Below are positions 8,820 through 18,489 of a DNA stretch of 64,000 nucleotides, in pieces. Position 1 is the stretch's first letter. Every line of letters starts with the position of its first letter. This DNA is from PVC group bacterium (lineage in GTDB: Bacteria > Verrucomicrobiota > Kiritimatiellia > CAIKKV01 > CAITUY01): positions 62,001-126,000 of the forward strand of contig CAMBRF010000004.1 in NCBI GenBank assembly GCA_945870225.1. Reading direction: 5' to 3'. The position numbers and the translations under genes were made by a program. The notes under the pieces are model-generated. The model searched no databases and had not been told where the DNA came from. It saw only the letters and a list, made by a program, of their open reading frames with translations.

Positions 8820-10936
8820 GCTAGCCAAAGAATTCGGGGTCAACAGCAAAGATCTGTTGGATAAATTGGCCACCCTGGGCATACAGGCCAAAAACCACAT
8901 GAGCGCCCTGGACCCGGACGGCGTGGAGAAATTGCGTGCGGCGATGACCCCGGCAACCGCCGAGGCCGCCAAACCGGCACCTTCCGTTCCGGCCAAGCCA
9001 CAGGCGGCGGCAACCCCCCCGGTCGCCGTCAAGCACCCGGCGCCGGCCGCCAAACCGCCGGCACCCGCGCCCGCCGTGGTCCCCCCCCCGCCCCCCCCCC
9101 GTTGCCGCACCGGCTCCGGTCAAGCCGCCCGAAGCGGCCGCCGAAACCAACGCCGCCGGCAGCAAAATTATTATTTTGAAGGGGCCGATCGTAGTCCGCG
9201 AGCTCGCCGAGGTTCTGGGTGTTCGCCCGAATCAGCTCATCGCCGAACTGATGCGCTTGAATGTTCTGGCGTCCATCAGCGAAAGCATCGAAATCAAGGA
9301 CGCCTCCCGCGTTGCGGAAAAGCACGGGTTTACCGTGGAACGCGAGAAAAAGCCTGAACACAAGCCCCTCCCCGTCAAAAAGGAGACCAAAGAGGCTGAA
9401 GTGGCCAAGGAGCGCGCCATCGTCGAATTGCTGCGCCCCCCGGTTGTCACGGTTCTGGGCCATGTTGACCATGGCAAAACCTCACTGCTGGACCGCATCC
9501 GTAACACGACGGTCGCCAGAGGAGAGTCGGGCGGCATCACCCAGCACATCGGCGCGTCAACCGTCGGCACGGGTAAAAAACGAATCACTTTCCTCGATAC
9601 GCCGGGCCATGAGGCGTTTACAGCCATGCGCGCCCGTGGTGCCACCATGACGGATATCGCCATCATCGTTGTCGACGCCCAGGACGGCCTGATGCCGCAG
9701 ACTCAGGAAGCCATCAAACACGCCCAGGCCGCCAAGGTTCCGATCATGGTGGCCATCAACAAGATCGATCTGCCCGGCGCCAATCCGGACCGCGTCAAGC
9801 AACAACTGGCGGGAATCGCACTGACCCCCGAGGACTGGGGCGGCAGCACCATTTGCTGTCTCGTCAGCGCCCTGACCGGGCAGGGTGTTCCAGAACTTCT
9901 GGATATGATCCTGCTCCAGGCCGAAGTGCTGGAACTGAAGGCTAACCCCGGCAAGCCGGCCACAGGTTTTGTCATCGAATCGCAACTCGAATCCGGCATG
10001 GGCCCCACCGCCAACCTGCTCGTCTCCAATGGCACGTTGAATGTCGGCGATGTCATCCTGTGCGGCCCGCTCTGTGGACGGGTTAAAGCCCTCATTGATG
10101 ATCACGGCAAAAAGCTCAAATCCGCCGGGCCAGCCACACCGGTGAAATGTCTCGGTCTCCCCGGCGTCCCCCAGGCGGGCGCCGCTTTTGAAATCGTCGC
10201 CGATGATAAGACCGGCCGGATCATTGCCGAAGAACGCCAGGCCAGCGAGAAACTCGCCACCCTGTCAGCGCCCAAACGCGCTTCGCTCGCCAATATCTTT
10301 GACAAGCTGAAGGAAAACGATCAGGTCGAACTGAATCTCATCATCAAGACCGACGTTCAGGGTTCCCTCGAGGCCATCGCGCATGCCCTCAAGCAGATCA
10401 AAAGCGACAAGGTAACGGTCAACATCATCATGAGCGGGGTTGGCGGCATCAATGCCAACGACGTTCTGCTCGCCAGCGCCTCCAACGCGATTGTCATCGG
10501 GTTTCATGTTTCCGTGGACGAGGGCGCCAATCGCATGTCGAAAAAGGAGGGCGTCGAGATCCGCCTCCACAGCATCATTTACGAGCTGGTCGATCAGGTG
10601 CGCGAAGGCATGACCGGACTGCTGGTCCCGCTGCTGAGGGAGAAAGTCATCGGCCATGCCGAGATCAAGCAGGTCTTCACCATCTCGAAGGGCAGCGTCA
10701 TTGCGGGCTGCATGTGCACGGATGGCAAGATCACGTCGCGTTGCAAAGCACGCGTCAAGCGCGCGGGAGCCGTCGTTTTCGAGGGAGTTCTCAATTCCCT
10801 GCGGCGTTTCCAGAACGACGTCAGCGAGGTCAAGGAGAGCCAGGAGTGCGGTGTCCGCCTGGAGAATTTCTCCGCCTTTGCCGAGGGCGACATCCTCGAA
10901 TTCTTCGACGTGGAACGAATCGCCCAGACCCTCTAA
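8806..10936 (+). CDS. infB: Translation initiation factor IF-2, with an apparent frameshift in a poly-C tract
   Basis: The GTPase that brings fMet-tRNA to the 30S subunit. The N-terminal IF2N domain ([18 protein letters not shown]) starts at 8806. After an Ala/Pro-rich linker the frame is lost in a tract of nine C, one G and ten C (9081-9100); removing one C joins it to the downstream frame, which reads [13 protein letters not shown] and then a second IF2N domain ([14 protein letters not shown]), the GTPase domain ([25 protein letters not shown]) and domains II-IV, ending at 10936. The joined product would be about 709 residues. Most likely a homopolymer error; slippage or an internal start (for example TTG at 9176) are alternatives. 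Confidence 0.93.
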
Positions 10937-10954
10937 CAGCGGGCTCGCCGTCAC

Positions 10955-11338
10955 ATGAAGATCGATCGCTTGACCAGAGTCAACGAGCTGCTCCGTCGCG
11001 AGATCGGGGAGGCGCTCTACCGGCTGTTCGACCGCTCAACGTTCGATCTGGCGGCGGTAACCGTGACCCACGTCATCGCGACTCCCGACATGCGCACGGC
11101 GCGCGTGCTGGTTTCGATCCGCGGCCACGAGGAGGACCGGCAGCGCATGCTGGCGCGCCTCCAGCACATGCACGGCGCGATTCAGCACGAGATTGCCGAG
11201 AACATCATTCTCAAGTACACACCCAAACTGCATTTCGATCTGGACGACTCTATCGCCAGTGGCGATCATATCCTCGCCATCCTTTCCAAGCTGCCGTCCA
11301 CACCGGACGAGGAGATCCCGCCCCCCCATGAACCGTAG
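10955..11338 (+). CDS. rbfA: Ribosome-binding factor A
   Basis: A 127-residue 30S maturation factor that binds 16S rRNA near helix 1 during late assembly and cold adaptation. The type II KH-like fold is visible: N-terminal helix RVNELLRREIGEALYRL, strand ATPDMRTARVLVSI, and the closing YTPKLHFDLDDSI strand with the conserved Pro-x-Leu-x-Phe. It starts 18 bases after infB and its last 11 bases overlap truB, so it sits in the standard infB-rbfA-truB order. Confidence 0.94.
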   Translation: MKIDRLTRVNELLRREIGEALYRLFDRSTFDLAAVTVTHVIATPDMRTARVLVSIRGHEEDRQRMLARLQHMHGAIQHEIAENIILKYTPKLHFDLDDSIASGDHILAILSKLPSTPDEEIPPPHEP

Positions 11339-12077
11339 CGATCCTTTTGACGGAATCCTGCTCGTCGACAAACCTGCCGGACCAACCTCTCACGACCTGG
11401 TGGACAAGATCCGCCGCCACTTCAACCTTAAAAAGGTCGGCCATGGCGGCACGCTTGATCCCGCCGCCACCGGCTTGTTGATCATCCTGCTCGGACGCGG
11501 GACAAGGTTGTCGGCCAAATTCATGTCGTCGGACAAAACCTATGAAGGCACCATGCGGCTCGGGATCACCACCGACAGCCAGGATGCCGACGGTCAGGTC
11601 ATCAGGGAGGCGGACCCGTCAGGCGTTTCCCTTGAACAGTTGCAGGCCGAAATGGCGAAGTTCCGGGGCGACCTATACCAGACACCGCCCATGGTCTCAG
11701 CCATCAAGATCGGCGGGGTCCCCCTATATAAAATGGCCCGCCGCGGCCAGGAAGTGGAACGTCAGCCGCGCCTCATCCACCTTTACGAAATGCGCCTGCT
11801 CAATTTCACCCCGCCCCGCGCCTCGTTTGTTCTGCGGTGCACCAAGGGGACCTATGTCCGGACCATCTGCCATGACATCGGCGAAGCCCTGGGGTGCGGC
11901 GCCCATCTCGAACAATTGCGACGCACGGAATCCGGCGAACTCAACGTCAACCGCGCCATTCCGCTGGATAAACTCCTTGCCCTTCAACAAGTGCAACTTC
12001 TTGATCTCGTGATCCCCATGCATACCTTTGCGGGATCGTCGACCCTTCCTCCCGGCTCCGGGCAAAGTCCTCCATGA
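11328..12077 (+). CDS. truB: tRNA pseudouridine-55 synthase
   Basis: Makes pseudouridine 55 in the T-loop of tRNAs. About 249 residues. The N-terminal GILLVDKPAGPTSHDLV and the catalytic motif GHGGTLDPAATGLL (Asp nucleophile) are clear, followed by TYEGTMRLGITTDSQDADG and the RCTKGTYVRTICHDIGEAL motif. An open frame runs further upstream to 11193, but the ATG at 11328, inside the end of rbfA, gives the normal N-terminus. The C-terminal PUA-like region is short and ends in a Ser/Pro tail. Its stop overlaps the ribF start (ATGA). Confidence 0.95.
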   Translation: MNRSDPFDGILLVDKPAGPTSHDLVDKIRRHFNLKKVGHGGTLDPAATGLLIILLGRGTRLSAKFMSSDKTYEGTMRLGITTDSQDADGQVIREADPSGVSLEQLQAEMAKFRGDLYQTPPMVSAIKIGGVPLYKMARRGQEVERQPRLIHLYEMRLLNFTPPRASFVLRCTKGTYVRTICHDIGEALGCGAHLEQLRRTESGELNVNRAIPLDKLLALQQVQLLDLVIPMHTFAGSSTLPPGSGQSPP

Positions 12078-13075
12078 AAACGATCCGACAGCTGTCCGGT
12101 CTGCGAATCACCGACAAGCCGGTCTGTCTCGCGGTCGGCTTCTTCGACGGACTGCATACCGGTCACCAGCGCGTCCTGCTCCGCACCCTTGAACAGGCCA
12201 GAAAAATAAAGGGCGAAGCCTGGGCCATGACCTTTGATCCCCACCCGCTCAAGGTCCTTCAACCGGATTCAGCCCCGCCCATCCTTACATCCACCCCGCA
12301 CAAACTCGACCTGATGCGCCGATTCGGGATGGATGGGTGCCTCATGATTCCGTTCACCCGCCGGTTTTCAGCCACCTCGGCGGAATCCTTTCTGACTAAG
12401 CTGGAAAAGGCGATCCCCTCCCTCGCCCACATCTTCGTCGGCGAGGACTGGCGATTCGGCAAGAACGGCAAGGGCGATACCGCCCTGCTGACCACCTGGG
12501 CCCGTGCCCGCGGCCTCCGGGTTTCAAGGGTCGTTCTCGTGCGCAATCAGGAGAACCTCGTTTCCAGCACGAGCATCCGCCATGCGGTTTCCAAAGGAGA
12601 CCTGGCCCTGGCGACACGGCTGCTTGGCCGCCCCTTCAGCATCCTCGGGACCGTGATGCACGGGAACGGTATCGGCCGTCAACTGGGATACCCCACCGCC
12701 AACCTGGATGCCCACAACGAGGTCCGTCCTCCCATGGGCGTTTACGCGGTGCAGGCCATTATCCGGGGGCGCCCCTACACCGGGGTCGTCAACTTCGGCC
12801 GGCATCCCACCGTAAAAGCCCTGAAGGCGCCCATTATCGAGTTGCATCTGCTCGATGCAGACCTGCCGCTCTACGGTTGCGATATAGAAGTATTCTTCCT
12901 CGCCCGGATCCGCAACGAACGCCGGTTTCCGACACCGGGGGCGCTTGCCCGCCAGATTGAACGGGATGTGGCCACCGCCCGGCGCCTGACCAGCCTGCCG
13001 GCCGCAAAGAAACTTTGGAACAAGACTTTACAAGTGTGGTATGCGGACACTATAGTGACACCAAAAAGAAGGTAA
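12074..13075 (+). CDS. ribF: Bifunctional riboflavin kinase / FAD synthetase
   Basis: Converts riboflavin to FMN and then FAD. The 333 residues show the nucleotidyltransferase domain first (AVGFFDGLHTGHQRVL near residue 20, and SSTSIRHAVSKGD near 165) and the riboflavin kinase domain second (GNGIGRQLGYPTANL near 195, GVVNFGRHPTV near 235). The ATG overlaps the truB stop by four bases. The rpsO promoter lies inside its last 50 bases. Confidence 0.95.
   Translation: MKTIRQLSGLRITDKPVCLAVGFFDGLHTGHQRVLLRTLEQARKIKGEAWAMTFDPHPLKVLQPDSAPPILTSTPHKLDLMRRFGMDGCLMIPFTRRFSATSAESFLTKLEKAIPSLAHIFVGEDWRFGKNGKGDTALLTTWARARGLRVSRVVLVRNQENLVSSTSIRHAVSKGDLALATRLLGRPFSILGTVMHGNGIGRQLGYPTANLDAHNEVRPPMGVYAVQAIIRGRPYTGVVNFGRHPTVKALKAPIIELHLLDADLPLYGCDIEVFFLARIRNERRFPTPGALARQIERDVATARRLTSLPAAKKLWNKTLQVWYADTIVTPKRR
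13027..13056 (+). promoter_or_regulatory. Internal sigma70-type promoter for rpsO-pnp
   Basis: TTTACA (13027-13032) and TATAGT (13051-13056) are 18 bases apart inside the end of ribF and about 57 bases before rpsO. It would give rpsO-pnp expression independent of the nusA promoter, as is usual for this pair. Confidence 0.6.
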
Positions 13076-13112
13076 AAGAAGAGACAGAAAGGGCATAGGG
13101 CTGAGATAAAGT

Positions 13113-13376
13113 ATGGATCCTCAAGCTAAGAGCACAATTCAGAAGGCGTTTCAGAAGCACGAAAAAGACACGGGATCATCTGAAGTGCAGATCGCGTTAC
13201 TCACGCGTCGCATCGAAGAACTGACCGAGCATCTTAAGCTTCACAAGAAGGATCACAGTTCCCGCTACGGCTTGCTGAAGATGGTCAGCGCCCGTCGTCG
13301 CTTGTTGAATTACGTGAAGAACAAGAACGAGACGAGCTATCAGGACATCATCAAGCGTCTGAAGCTCCGTCGCTAA
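13113..13376 (+). CDS. rpsO: 30S ribosomal protein S15
   Basis: 87 residues, close to the usual 89. Primary 16S rRNA binder in the central domain. The family signatures [25 protein letters not shown] and the [23 protein letters not shown] helix are intact. It precedes pnp, the conserved order in many bacteria. Confidence 0.97.
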   Translation: MDPQAKSTIQKAFQKHEKDTGSSEVQIALLTRRIEELTEHLKLHKKDHSSRYGLLKMVSARRRLLNYVKNKNETSYQDIIKRLKLRR

Positions 13377-13403
13377 GTTCCGACGGCGCCCCTCCGCGGC
13401 ATG

Positions 13404-13436
13404 GTTCCCGTATTGTGCGGTTCACAGTTCGGGAAC
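13404..13436 (+). promoter_or_regulatory. Intercistronic rpsO-pnp hairpin
   Basis: GTTCCCG (13404-13410) pairs with CGGGAAC (13430-13436), and TGTG (13414-13417) with CACA (13423-13426) inside it. It sits in the leader of pnp, where E. coli has the RNase III-cleaved hairpin used for pnp autocontrol. The role here is inference from position and shape. Confidence 0.5.
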
Positions 13437-13474
13437 ACTCGATCCAATCCACCTCACATATAAAGAGGAAACAC

Positions 13475-15580
13475 ATGAACGAATCCGTATCCGTAACCGT
13501 CACCATGGGTGACAAGACATTGACTCTCGAATCCGGGCTCTTTGCCCCCCAGGCCAGTGGTGCTGCGACCGTCCGCCAGAACGACACCATGATCCTCTCC
13601 ACCGTTTGCGCCTCCGACACACCGCGCGACGGCATTGACTATTTTCCGCTGCAGGTCGAGTACCGCGAGAGATTCTGCGCCGCGGGAACATTTCCCGGCG
13701 GCTTCTTCAAGCGTGAAAGCCGTCCGTCTGAAAACGAGATCCTGGCGGCACGCTTCACCGACCGCCCCATCCGCCCGCTCTTTGCCGAAGACTACCGGAA
13801 CGATGTCCAGGTCGTCGGAACGCTCCTGTCGGCGGATGGCGACACCTCCGCGGACATCCTCTCCATTGTCGGAGCCAGCACCGCCCTGACGCTCTCGAAC
13901 CTTCCCTTCATGGGACCGATCGGCGGCGTGCGCGTGGGTCGCATCAACGGCAAGTTCATTGCGAACCCGACCGTCACCGAGCGCGCCCAGAGCGACCTGG
14001 ATCTCATTTACGCCGGCAACCGCAACACCCCGACCATGATCGAGGGCGATGCCAAGGAACTCTCGGAAGCCGAACTCGTGGCCGCGATGCGCTTCGCCCA
14101 GGAGCAGGTGGTCAAACAGATCGATGCGCAGATTGAACTGCGTCGGAAGATGGGTCTGGGCGACAAGGTGGTTACCGAAACCCCCGCCGATCCCGCCCTC
14201 ATGAATGCCGCCCGCGACCTGGCTGGTGCCGAGCTGAGCGAAGCCTACCTGATCGCCGGCAAGGCGAAACGCCGCGCCACCATTGCCAAAATCCAGGAAT
14301 CCCTCAAGGCCAAGATCCTCGAGAAGTTCCCCGCGAGCACCAAGGAACAGTTCCGGGCCACCTTCGACGCGCTCGGGATCGAGATCGTGCGCAAGAACGT
14401 CCTCGAACGCGGCAAGCGCATTGACGGCCGTGGCCAGGACGATATCCGCCCCCTGGCTGGCAAGGTCGGCGTCCTCCCCCGCGTGCATGGATCCGCCTTC
14501 TTTGCCCGCGGCGAGACGCATGCCCTCGGAACGGTGACACTGGGAACCAACTCCGACGCGCAGGACATGGACTCCATTACGGGCGGTCCGACCTCCAAGT
14601 CGTTCATGCTCCATTACAATTTCCCGCACTACAGCGTCGGCGAAACCGGTCGATTCGGGGCACCCGGACGGCGTGAGATCGGGCACGGCAATCTCGCCGA
14701 GCGCTCTTTGGCCGAAGTGATTCCCAAGGATTATCCCTACACGGTCCGTCTGGTTTCGGACATCATGAGCTCGAACGGCTCAAGCTCGATGGCCAGTATC
14801 TGCGTGGGAACCCTCGCGATGATGGATGCGGGTATCCCGATCATCCGTCCGGTGGCGGGTATCTCCTGCGGCTTGTTCACCGCCCCCGGCAAGGCCAAGG
14901 TTGTGGTGGATATCCTCGGCGACGAGGATCACTGCGGCGACATGGACTTCAAGGTGGCGGGAACCCGGCAGGGAATCACCGGATTCCAGCTCGACCTCAA
15001 GATTCGCGGGCTGGAGTGGAACCTGGTCGAGGAGGCCTTCGAGAAGTGCCGCGTGGCGCGCCTCAAGATCCTTGATTACATGGAAAGCGTGATCGCGGCC
15101 CCCAGGGTGGAACTGTCACCGTATGCGCCCCGCATCACCGTGGTGAACATCCCGATCGACAAGATCGGCGAACTGATCGGCCCCGGCGGCAAGAATATCC
15201 GCCGCATTGTCGAAGTCAGCGGCGCCCAGATCGACATTAATGACGACGGCACGGTCAAGATTTTCAGTTCCAAGGAGGAAGGGATGACCATCGCCGTTCG
15301 CGAGATCAGCATGATCACCGCTGAACCCGAGGAAGGCCGCATCTATGATGGCACCGTGACGGGCATCACCAAGTTCGGCGCCTTTGTCGAAATCTTCCCC
15401 GGACGCGACGGGTTGGTTCACATCAGTGAATTGGCCGACTGTCATGTGCGGACCGTGGAAGATGTTTGCAAGGTCGGCGACCAGATGTGGGTCAAGTGCA
15501 TCGGCGTGGATGAAAAAGGCCGCGTCAAACTGAGCCGCCGGGCGGCGATGAGCGAAAAGGACGGCGCCGCGCCGGCCTGA
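13475..15580 (+). CDS. pnp: Polyribonucleotide nucleotidyltransferase (PNPase)
   Basis: Trimeric 3'-5' phosphorolytic exoribonuclease of RNA decay. About 701 residues: first RNase PH domain (SGAATVRQNDTMILSTV; FKRESRPSENEILAARF), helical domain, second RNase PH domain (KRIDGRGQDDIRPL; GTNSDAQDMDS; DIMSSNGSSSMAS), then a KH domain near 560-615 (IGPGGKNIRRIVEVSG) and an S1 domain at the end (YDGTVTGITKFGAFVEIFPG). The frame is open from 13415, but AGAGGAA at 13464-13470 sets the ATG at 13475. An intrinsic terminator follows. Confidence 0.97.
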   Translation: MNESVSVTVTMGDKTLTLESGLFAPQASGAATVRQNDTMILSTVCASDTPRDGIDYFPLQVEYRERFCAAGTFPGGFFKRESRPSENEILAARFTDRPIRPLFAEDYRNDVQVVGTLLSADGDTSADILSIVGASTALTLSNLPFMGPIGGVRVGRINGKFIANPTVTERAQSDLDLIYAGNRNTPTMIEGDAKELSEAELVAAMRFAQEQVVKQIDAQIELRRKMGLGDKVVTETPADPALMNAARDLAGAELSEAYLIAGKAKRRATIAKIQESLKAKILEKFPASTKEQFRATFDALGIEIVRKNVLERGKRIDGRGQDDIRPLAGKVGVLPRVHGSAFFARGETHALGTVTLGTNSDAQDMDSITGGPTSKSFMLHYNFPHYSVGETGRFGAPGRREIGHGNLAERSLAEVIPKDYPYTVRLVSDIMSSNGSSSMASICVGTLAMMDAGIPIIRPVAGISCGLFTAPGKAKVVVDILGDEDHCGDMDFKVAGTRQGITGFQLDLKIRGLEWNLVEEAFEKCRVARLKILDYMESVIAAPRVELSPYAPRITVVNIPIDKIGELIGPGGKNIRRIVEVSGAQIDINDDGTVKIFSSKEEGMTIAVREISMITAEPEEGRIYDGTVTGITKFGAFVEIFPGRDGLVHISELADCHVRTVEDVCKVGDQMWVKCIGVDEKGRVKLSRRAAMSEKDGAAPA

Positions 15581-15599
15581 TCCCTCTGCCACCGGAACG

Positions 15600-15639
15600 A
15601 AAAACGGGAGTGAGACGCAAGTCTCCTCCCGTTTTTTTA
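15600..15639 (+). terminator. Rho-independent terminator after pnp
   Basis: A stem made of GGGAG/CTCCC and GAGAC/GTCTC with one bulged T and a GCAA loop is followed by seven T. It lies 20 bases beyond the pnp stop and ends the nusA-pnp transcript. An A-run precedes the stem, so it may also work on the opposite strand for the converging gene. Confidence 0.88.
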
Positions 15640-15688
15640 TGCCTTTACCCGGCCGCCGGAAACCCGTAACGGAGAATGGGGCCCCGCC

Positions 15689-16528
15689 TCAGGGGGCCAT
15701 CGGCACCCGCATCTGCACGGCGCGTCCCTGCCCCGGCGAGCGAATCATCAGCGGGAGATTCTTGGCTTCCACCACCGTGGCGGTCGACGCCCGGCTATCG
15801 GAAGGTTCAATCGGGCCGGCCTCCGGGGTACTCTGAATCCAGGCGGCATAGTTCTCCTGGAGTTGTCGGCTCGTATCGGCCAATTCCTTCAGCTGGCTCA
15901 TCAGCATCGCGTTCTCGATCTCCATCGCCAAAAGCTTTTCCTTCACCTGATCCAGTTCGGCGTCCCGGCCCAGCAGCCTGGTGTTGAGATTGGAGGAGAG
16001 AAGGGTGTGCGACGAGACCACATTGCGCCGCAAATCCAGGCGCAGCGAACTGGCCGCTGCCGCCGCCGACTCGGCCACCTTGTCAAGTTCCGCCTCCGCC
16101 AGACGCCGCGCATCGGCGACCCGGCGGTTGGCCGACATAATCTCGACCTTGAGTTCCGCAATCCGCTCCCGGCCGACCCAGGCTACCGCCCCCACCGCGA
16201 TCATGAACCCGGTCCCCAGAAGAATTGAGACCCAGATCACCCGCCGCCGGGCGCGGCGGCGTTCGGCCTCGAGGAACTTTCGAAAGGTATTCAGCACCGG
16301 CAGGGAGTCTTCCGATAGCGCCGCATCGCGCGCCAGTACGGGAAACTGGTCCTCCTGCCACGGTCGCGGCGGCACAGGCGCCGACGCCGGTTGGGGATCA
16401 GCCGCCTGTTGCCGGTTCGACATGCGCTCGGACATCCGGGCCAGGGCCACGGCCTGCAGCCGCAACACCTCACTGAGGCTGGTTGGGCTCTTGTTCTCAT
16501 CACCCGCCATTTTGTTTTCGTCCATCAT
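15689..16528 (-). CDS. Single-pass membrane protein with coiled coil, unknown function
   Basis: 279 residues, not recognised. The first 110 are polar with a Pro-rich stretch near 45-60; a basic ERRRARRRV segment precedes one transmembrane helix at about 112-130; the remainder is a heptad-rich helix (about 135-245) with a short Ser/Thr-rich end. The basic residues in front of the helix suggest the N-terminus is cytoplasmic and the coiled coil periplasmic. It starts two bases after the GYF_2 coiled-coil gene, so the two are probably translated together and may act together. Confidence 0.7.
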   Translation of the reverse strand: MMDENKMAGDENKSPTSLSEVLRLQAVALARMSERMSNRQQAADPQPASAPVPPRPWQEDQFPVLARDAALSEDSLPVLNTFRKFLEAERRRARRRVIWVSILLGTGFMIAVGAVAWVGRERIAELKVEIMSANRRVADARRLAEAELDKVAESAAAAASSLRLDLRRNVVSSHTLLSSNLNTRLLGRDAELDQVKEKLLAMEIENAMLMSQLKELADTSRQLQENYAAWIQSTPEAGPIEPSDSRASTATVVEAKNLPLMIRSPGQGRAVQMRVPMAP

Positions 16529-16530
16529 GA

Positions 16531-18489
16531 TTATTTCCGTGCGAACCAGTTTTTAGCCTGTGCGCCCCGCTTGCGGCTGAGCGTTTCCCATTTCTTCAAC
16601 TCGGAACGTAGCTGCGCCTCCACTGAATCAAGCAGGTTGTGACCATCCGGCGCTTCCTCATTCCCGGCCGGTGCCGGCGCGCGGTCCTTGCCGCCGACAC
16701 TCCCCCAATCGCGGGGGGAGATCACCTCGGGCTCGACGACCACCACCTCCCGCTCGGTCTTTTCCATCTCGTCGATCCGGGCCATCAGGTCCCGCTCGCG
16801 GTCCTCCGCCTTCTTGCGCACGCTGCGCATCTGGGCTTCACGCCGCTCGAGCTCCTCCAACGCCTGCTGAACCATCCCGGAGGAAGCCCGGGCCTGCTGC
16901 TGCAACAGCAGGATTTTCTCCTGCGCCTCGCTCCTGACGGCGTCCTGATCGGCACGCAGGCCCTCAACGGTGCGACGCAACGATTCATTCTCGTCGGCCG
17001 ATTCGCGCATCTTCCGGCTTAAACGCTCCAGCTGTTCCGCGGGCGACAAACGCGGGCCCTCCTCGCCCGGCGCATCGCGGTCATGGTCCAGCCAATTGAT
17101 CGCGGGCCCGCCGGGAGACTCCGGTTCCCCGCCGATCTGGCGCACGCAGTCGCTGGCCATCAGCAGGCCGCTGAGATCCCGCTGCACGGCGGCCAACTCC
17201 TCCTTGACCGCCTGAACCCGCGCATCGGCGGCCAACCCCGCCTGGACGATCTCACGCTGGTCCTGCTCATGCATCTCGCCCAGTTCCTGGATCCGCCGCA
17301 CGGAGGAGTCGGCTTCCTTCCGTAAGGCGGCAACCTTGGCCGTGAGTTCCGCCTCGGACCGTTCGGACTGATGCCGCAAGGCCGTGAGCTCCTCGTCCCG
17401 CTCCCGGAGCGCCGCCTCCATTTTCCGGACCCCCACCAACGCCGCCTGAAATTTTCCATCCCACTGATCGAGTTCATTTTTCAGGGAAGCCGCCACCGCC
17501 TCGCCCGCCTGTTCAGCGGCCAGCCTGGCGGCACGTTCCTTGTCCAATTCCCCCGTCAAGCGAACGGCCTCGGCGTTCAGGCGCTCCATCTCGGCGGCAT
17601 GTCGTTGCTTGTGATCCTGCTCGCGTTCCAGCGCCGCCCTGAGTTCCTGGCCTACGCGCCCGGTCCCCTGCTCCGCCGCACCCAGGCGGGCGGCGAGATC
17701 GACCCGCATGGCTTCCGAGGCCTCAAGCCGGGTGCCGACCTCAACCAGCGTTCTTTCGGTCGCCTGCCCATGCGCGAGGCTTTCCTTCCATTTTCGTTCC
17801 ACCGCCTCCAGTCGCTGCTCCGTCTCCGCCAGTTTCGCCTGATGCGCATCGCGCTCGGCCCTGGCGGTCTGGGCGGACCGGATATGCGCCTCGGCCGTCA
17901 TGGAGGCATCTTCCTGATTGACCAGATAACGCTGGCTTTCACCCACCAGTTTCAGGCTGGCCGCCAGTTCGCCCTCCAATCCCTCGATGGTGCTCCGCAG
18001 CGACAGGATTTGCTGATCCTTGGCCCCCAGCGCCTCATCACCGCCCTGACGGCTGGCCTTCAACACGTCCATGATTCCGCCGGCCAGAAGGGCACCCCCG
18101 GACAGCATCACCCGCGCTTCCTCGATGATCAGCGGCAGCGAGGACTCATCCAGCAGCGCCCGTCGCCCCGTGGCGCGCTCGATGATCGTCGATCCCCGAC
18201 GAATCGAGGATTCCTCCGCCAGGGCCCAGATGGCCAGCAGGTTCAGCGGTCCGTATAACGTGCCATCCGGCAACTGCACCATCCAGTTGAGCCGCATCTC
18301 GGGGTACGTCTCGGCCGGTTTCCACTCACTCTTGTCCGCCGACAGGGCACAACCCGGAATGATGCGGGCATCGGTGCCCCAGGCGCACAGGGTCACCATG
18401 TCAACGGGACCATACACCGCCCCATCGGGAGTCCTCAGGAAAAGTTGACCGACCAGATTCGTGGAACTGTCCATGACTCGACTCTTCAT
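16531..18489 (-). CDS. GYF_2-domain coiled-coil protein, unknown function
   Basis: 652 residues. The first 120 contain two copies of a GYF_2/DUF4339-like module (LFLRTPDGAVYGPV and WMVQLPDGTLYGPL, each about 55 residues). Residues about 150-600 are one long Glu/Lys/Ala/Arg-rich coiled coil resembling SMC-type arms but with no ATPase motif. The ATG at 18489 overlaps the dnaE stop (ATGA); a second ATG at 18474 has a better spaced ribosome site. Probably a structural or scaffold protein. The link to dnaE is only positional. Confidence 0.75.
   Translation of the reverse strand: MKSRVMDSSTNLVGQLFLRTPDGAVYGPVDMVTLCAWGTDARIIPGCALSADKSEWKPAETYPEMRLNWMVQLPDGTLYGPLNLLAIWALAEESSIRRGSTIIERATGRRALLDESSLPLIIEEARVMLSGGALLAGGIMDVLKASRQGGDEALGAKDQQILSLRSTIEGLEGELAASLKLVGESQRYLVNQEDASMTAEAHIRSAQTARAERDAHQAKLAETEQRLEAVERKWKESLAHGQATERTLVEVGTRLEASEAMRVDLAARLGAAEQGTGRVGQELRAALEREQDHKQRHAAEMERLNAEAVRLTGELDKERAARLAAEQAGEAVAASLKNELDQWDGKFQAALVGVRKMEAALRERDEELTALRHQSERSEAELTAKVAALRKEADSSVRRIQELGEMHEQDQREIVQAGLAADARVQAVKEELAAVQRDLSGLLMASDCVRQIGGEPESPGGPAINWLDHDRDAPGEEGPRLSPAEQLERLSRKMRESADENESLRRTVEGLRADQDAVRSEAQEKILLLQQQARASSGMVQQALEELERREAQMRSVRKKAEDRERDLMARIDEMEKTEREVVVVEPEVISPRDWGSVGGKDRAPAPAGNEEAPDGHNLLDSVEAQLRSELKKWETLSRKRGAQAKNWFARK

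Noticed and set aside
9061-9180. infB read as two separate genes or as a true pseudogene
   Set aside because: Removing one C from the homopolymer restores a perfect IF2 with all domains, so a sequence error or slippage is far more likely.
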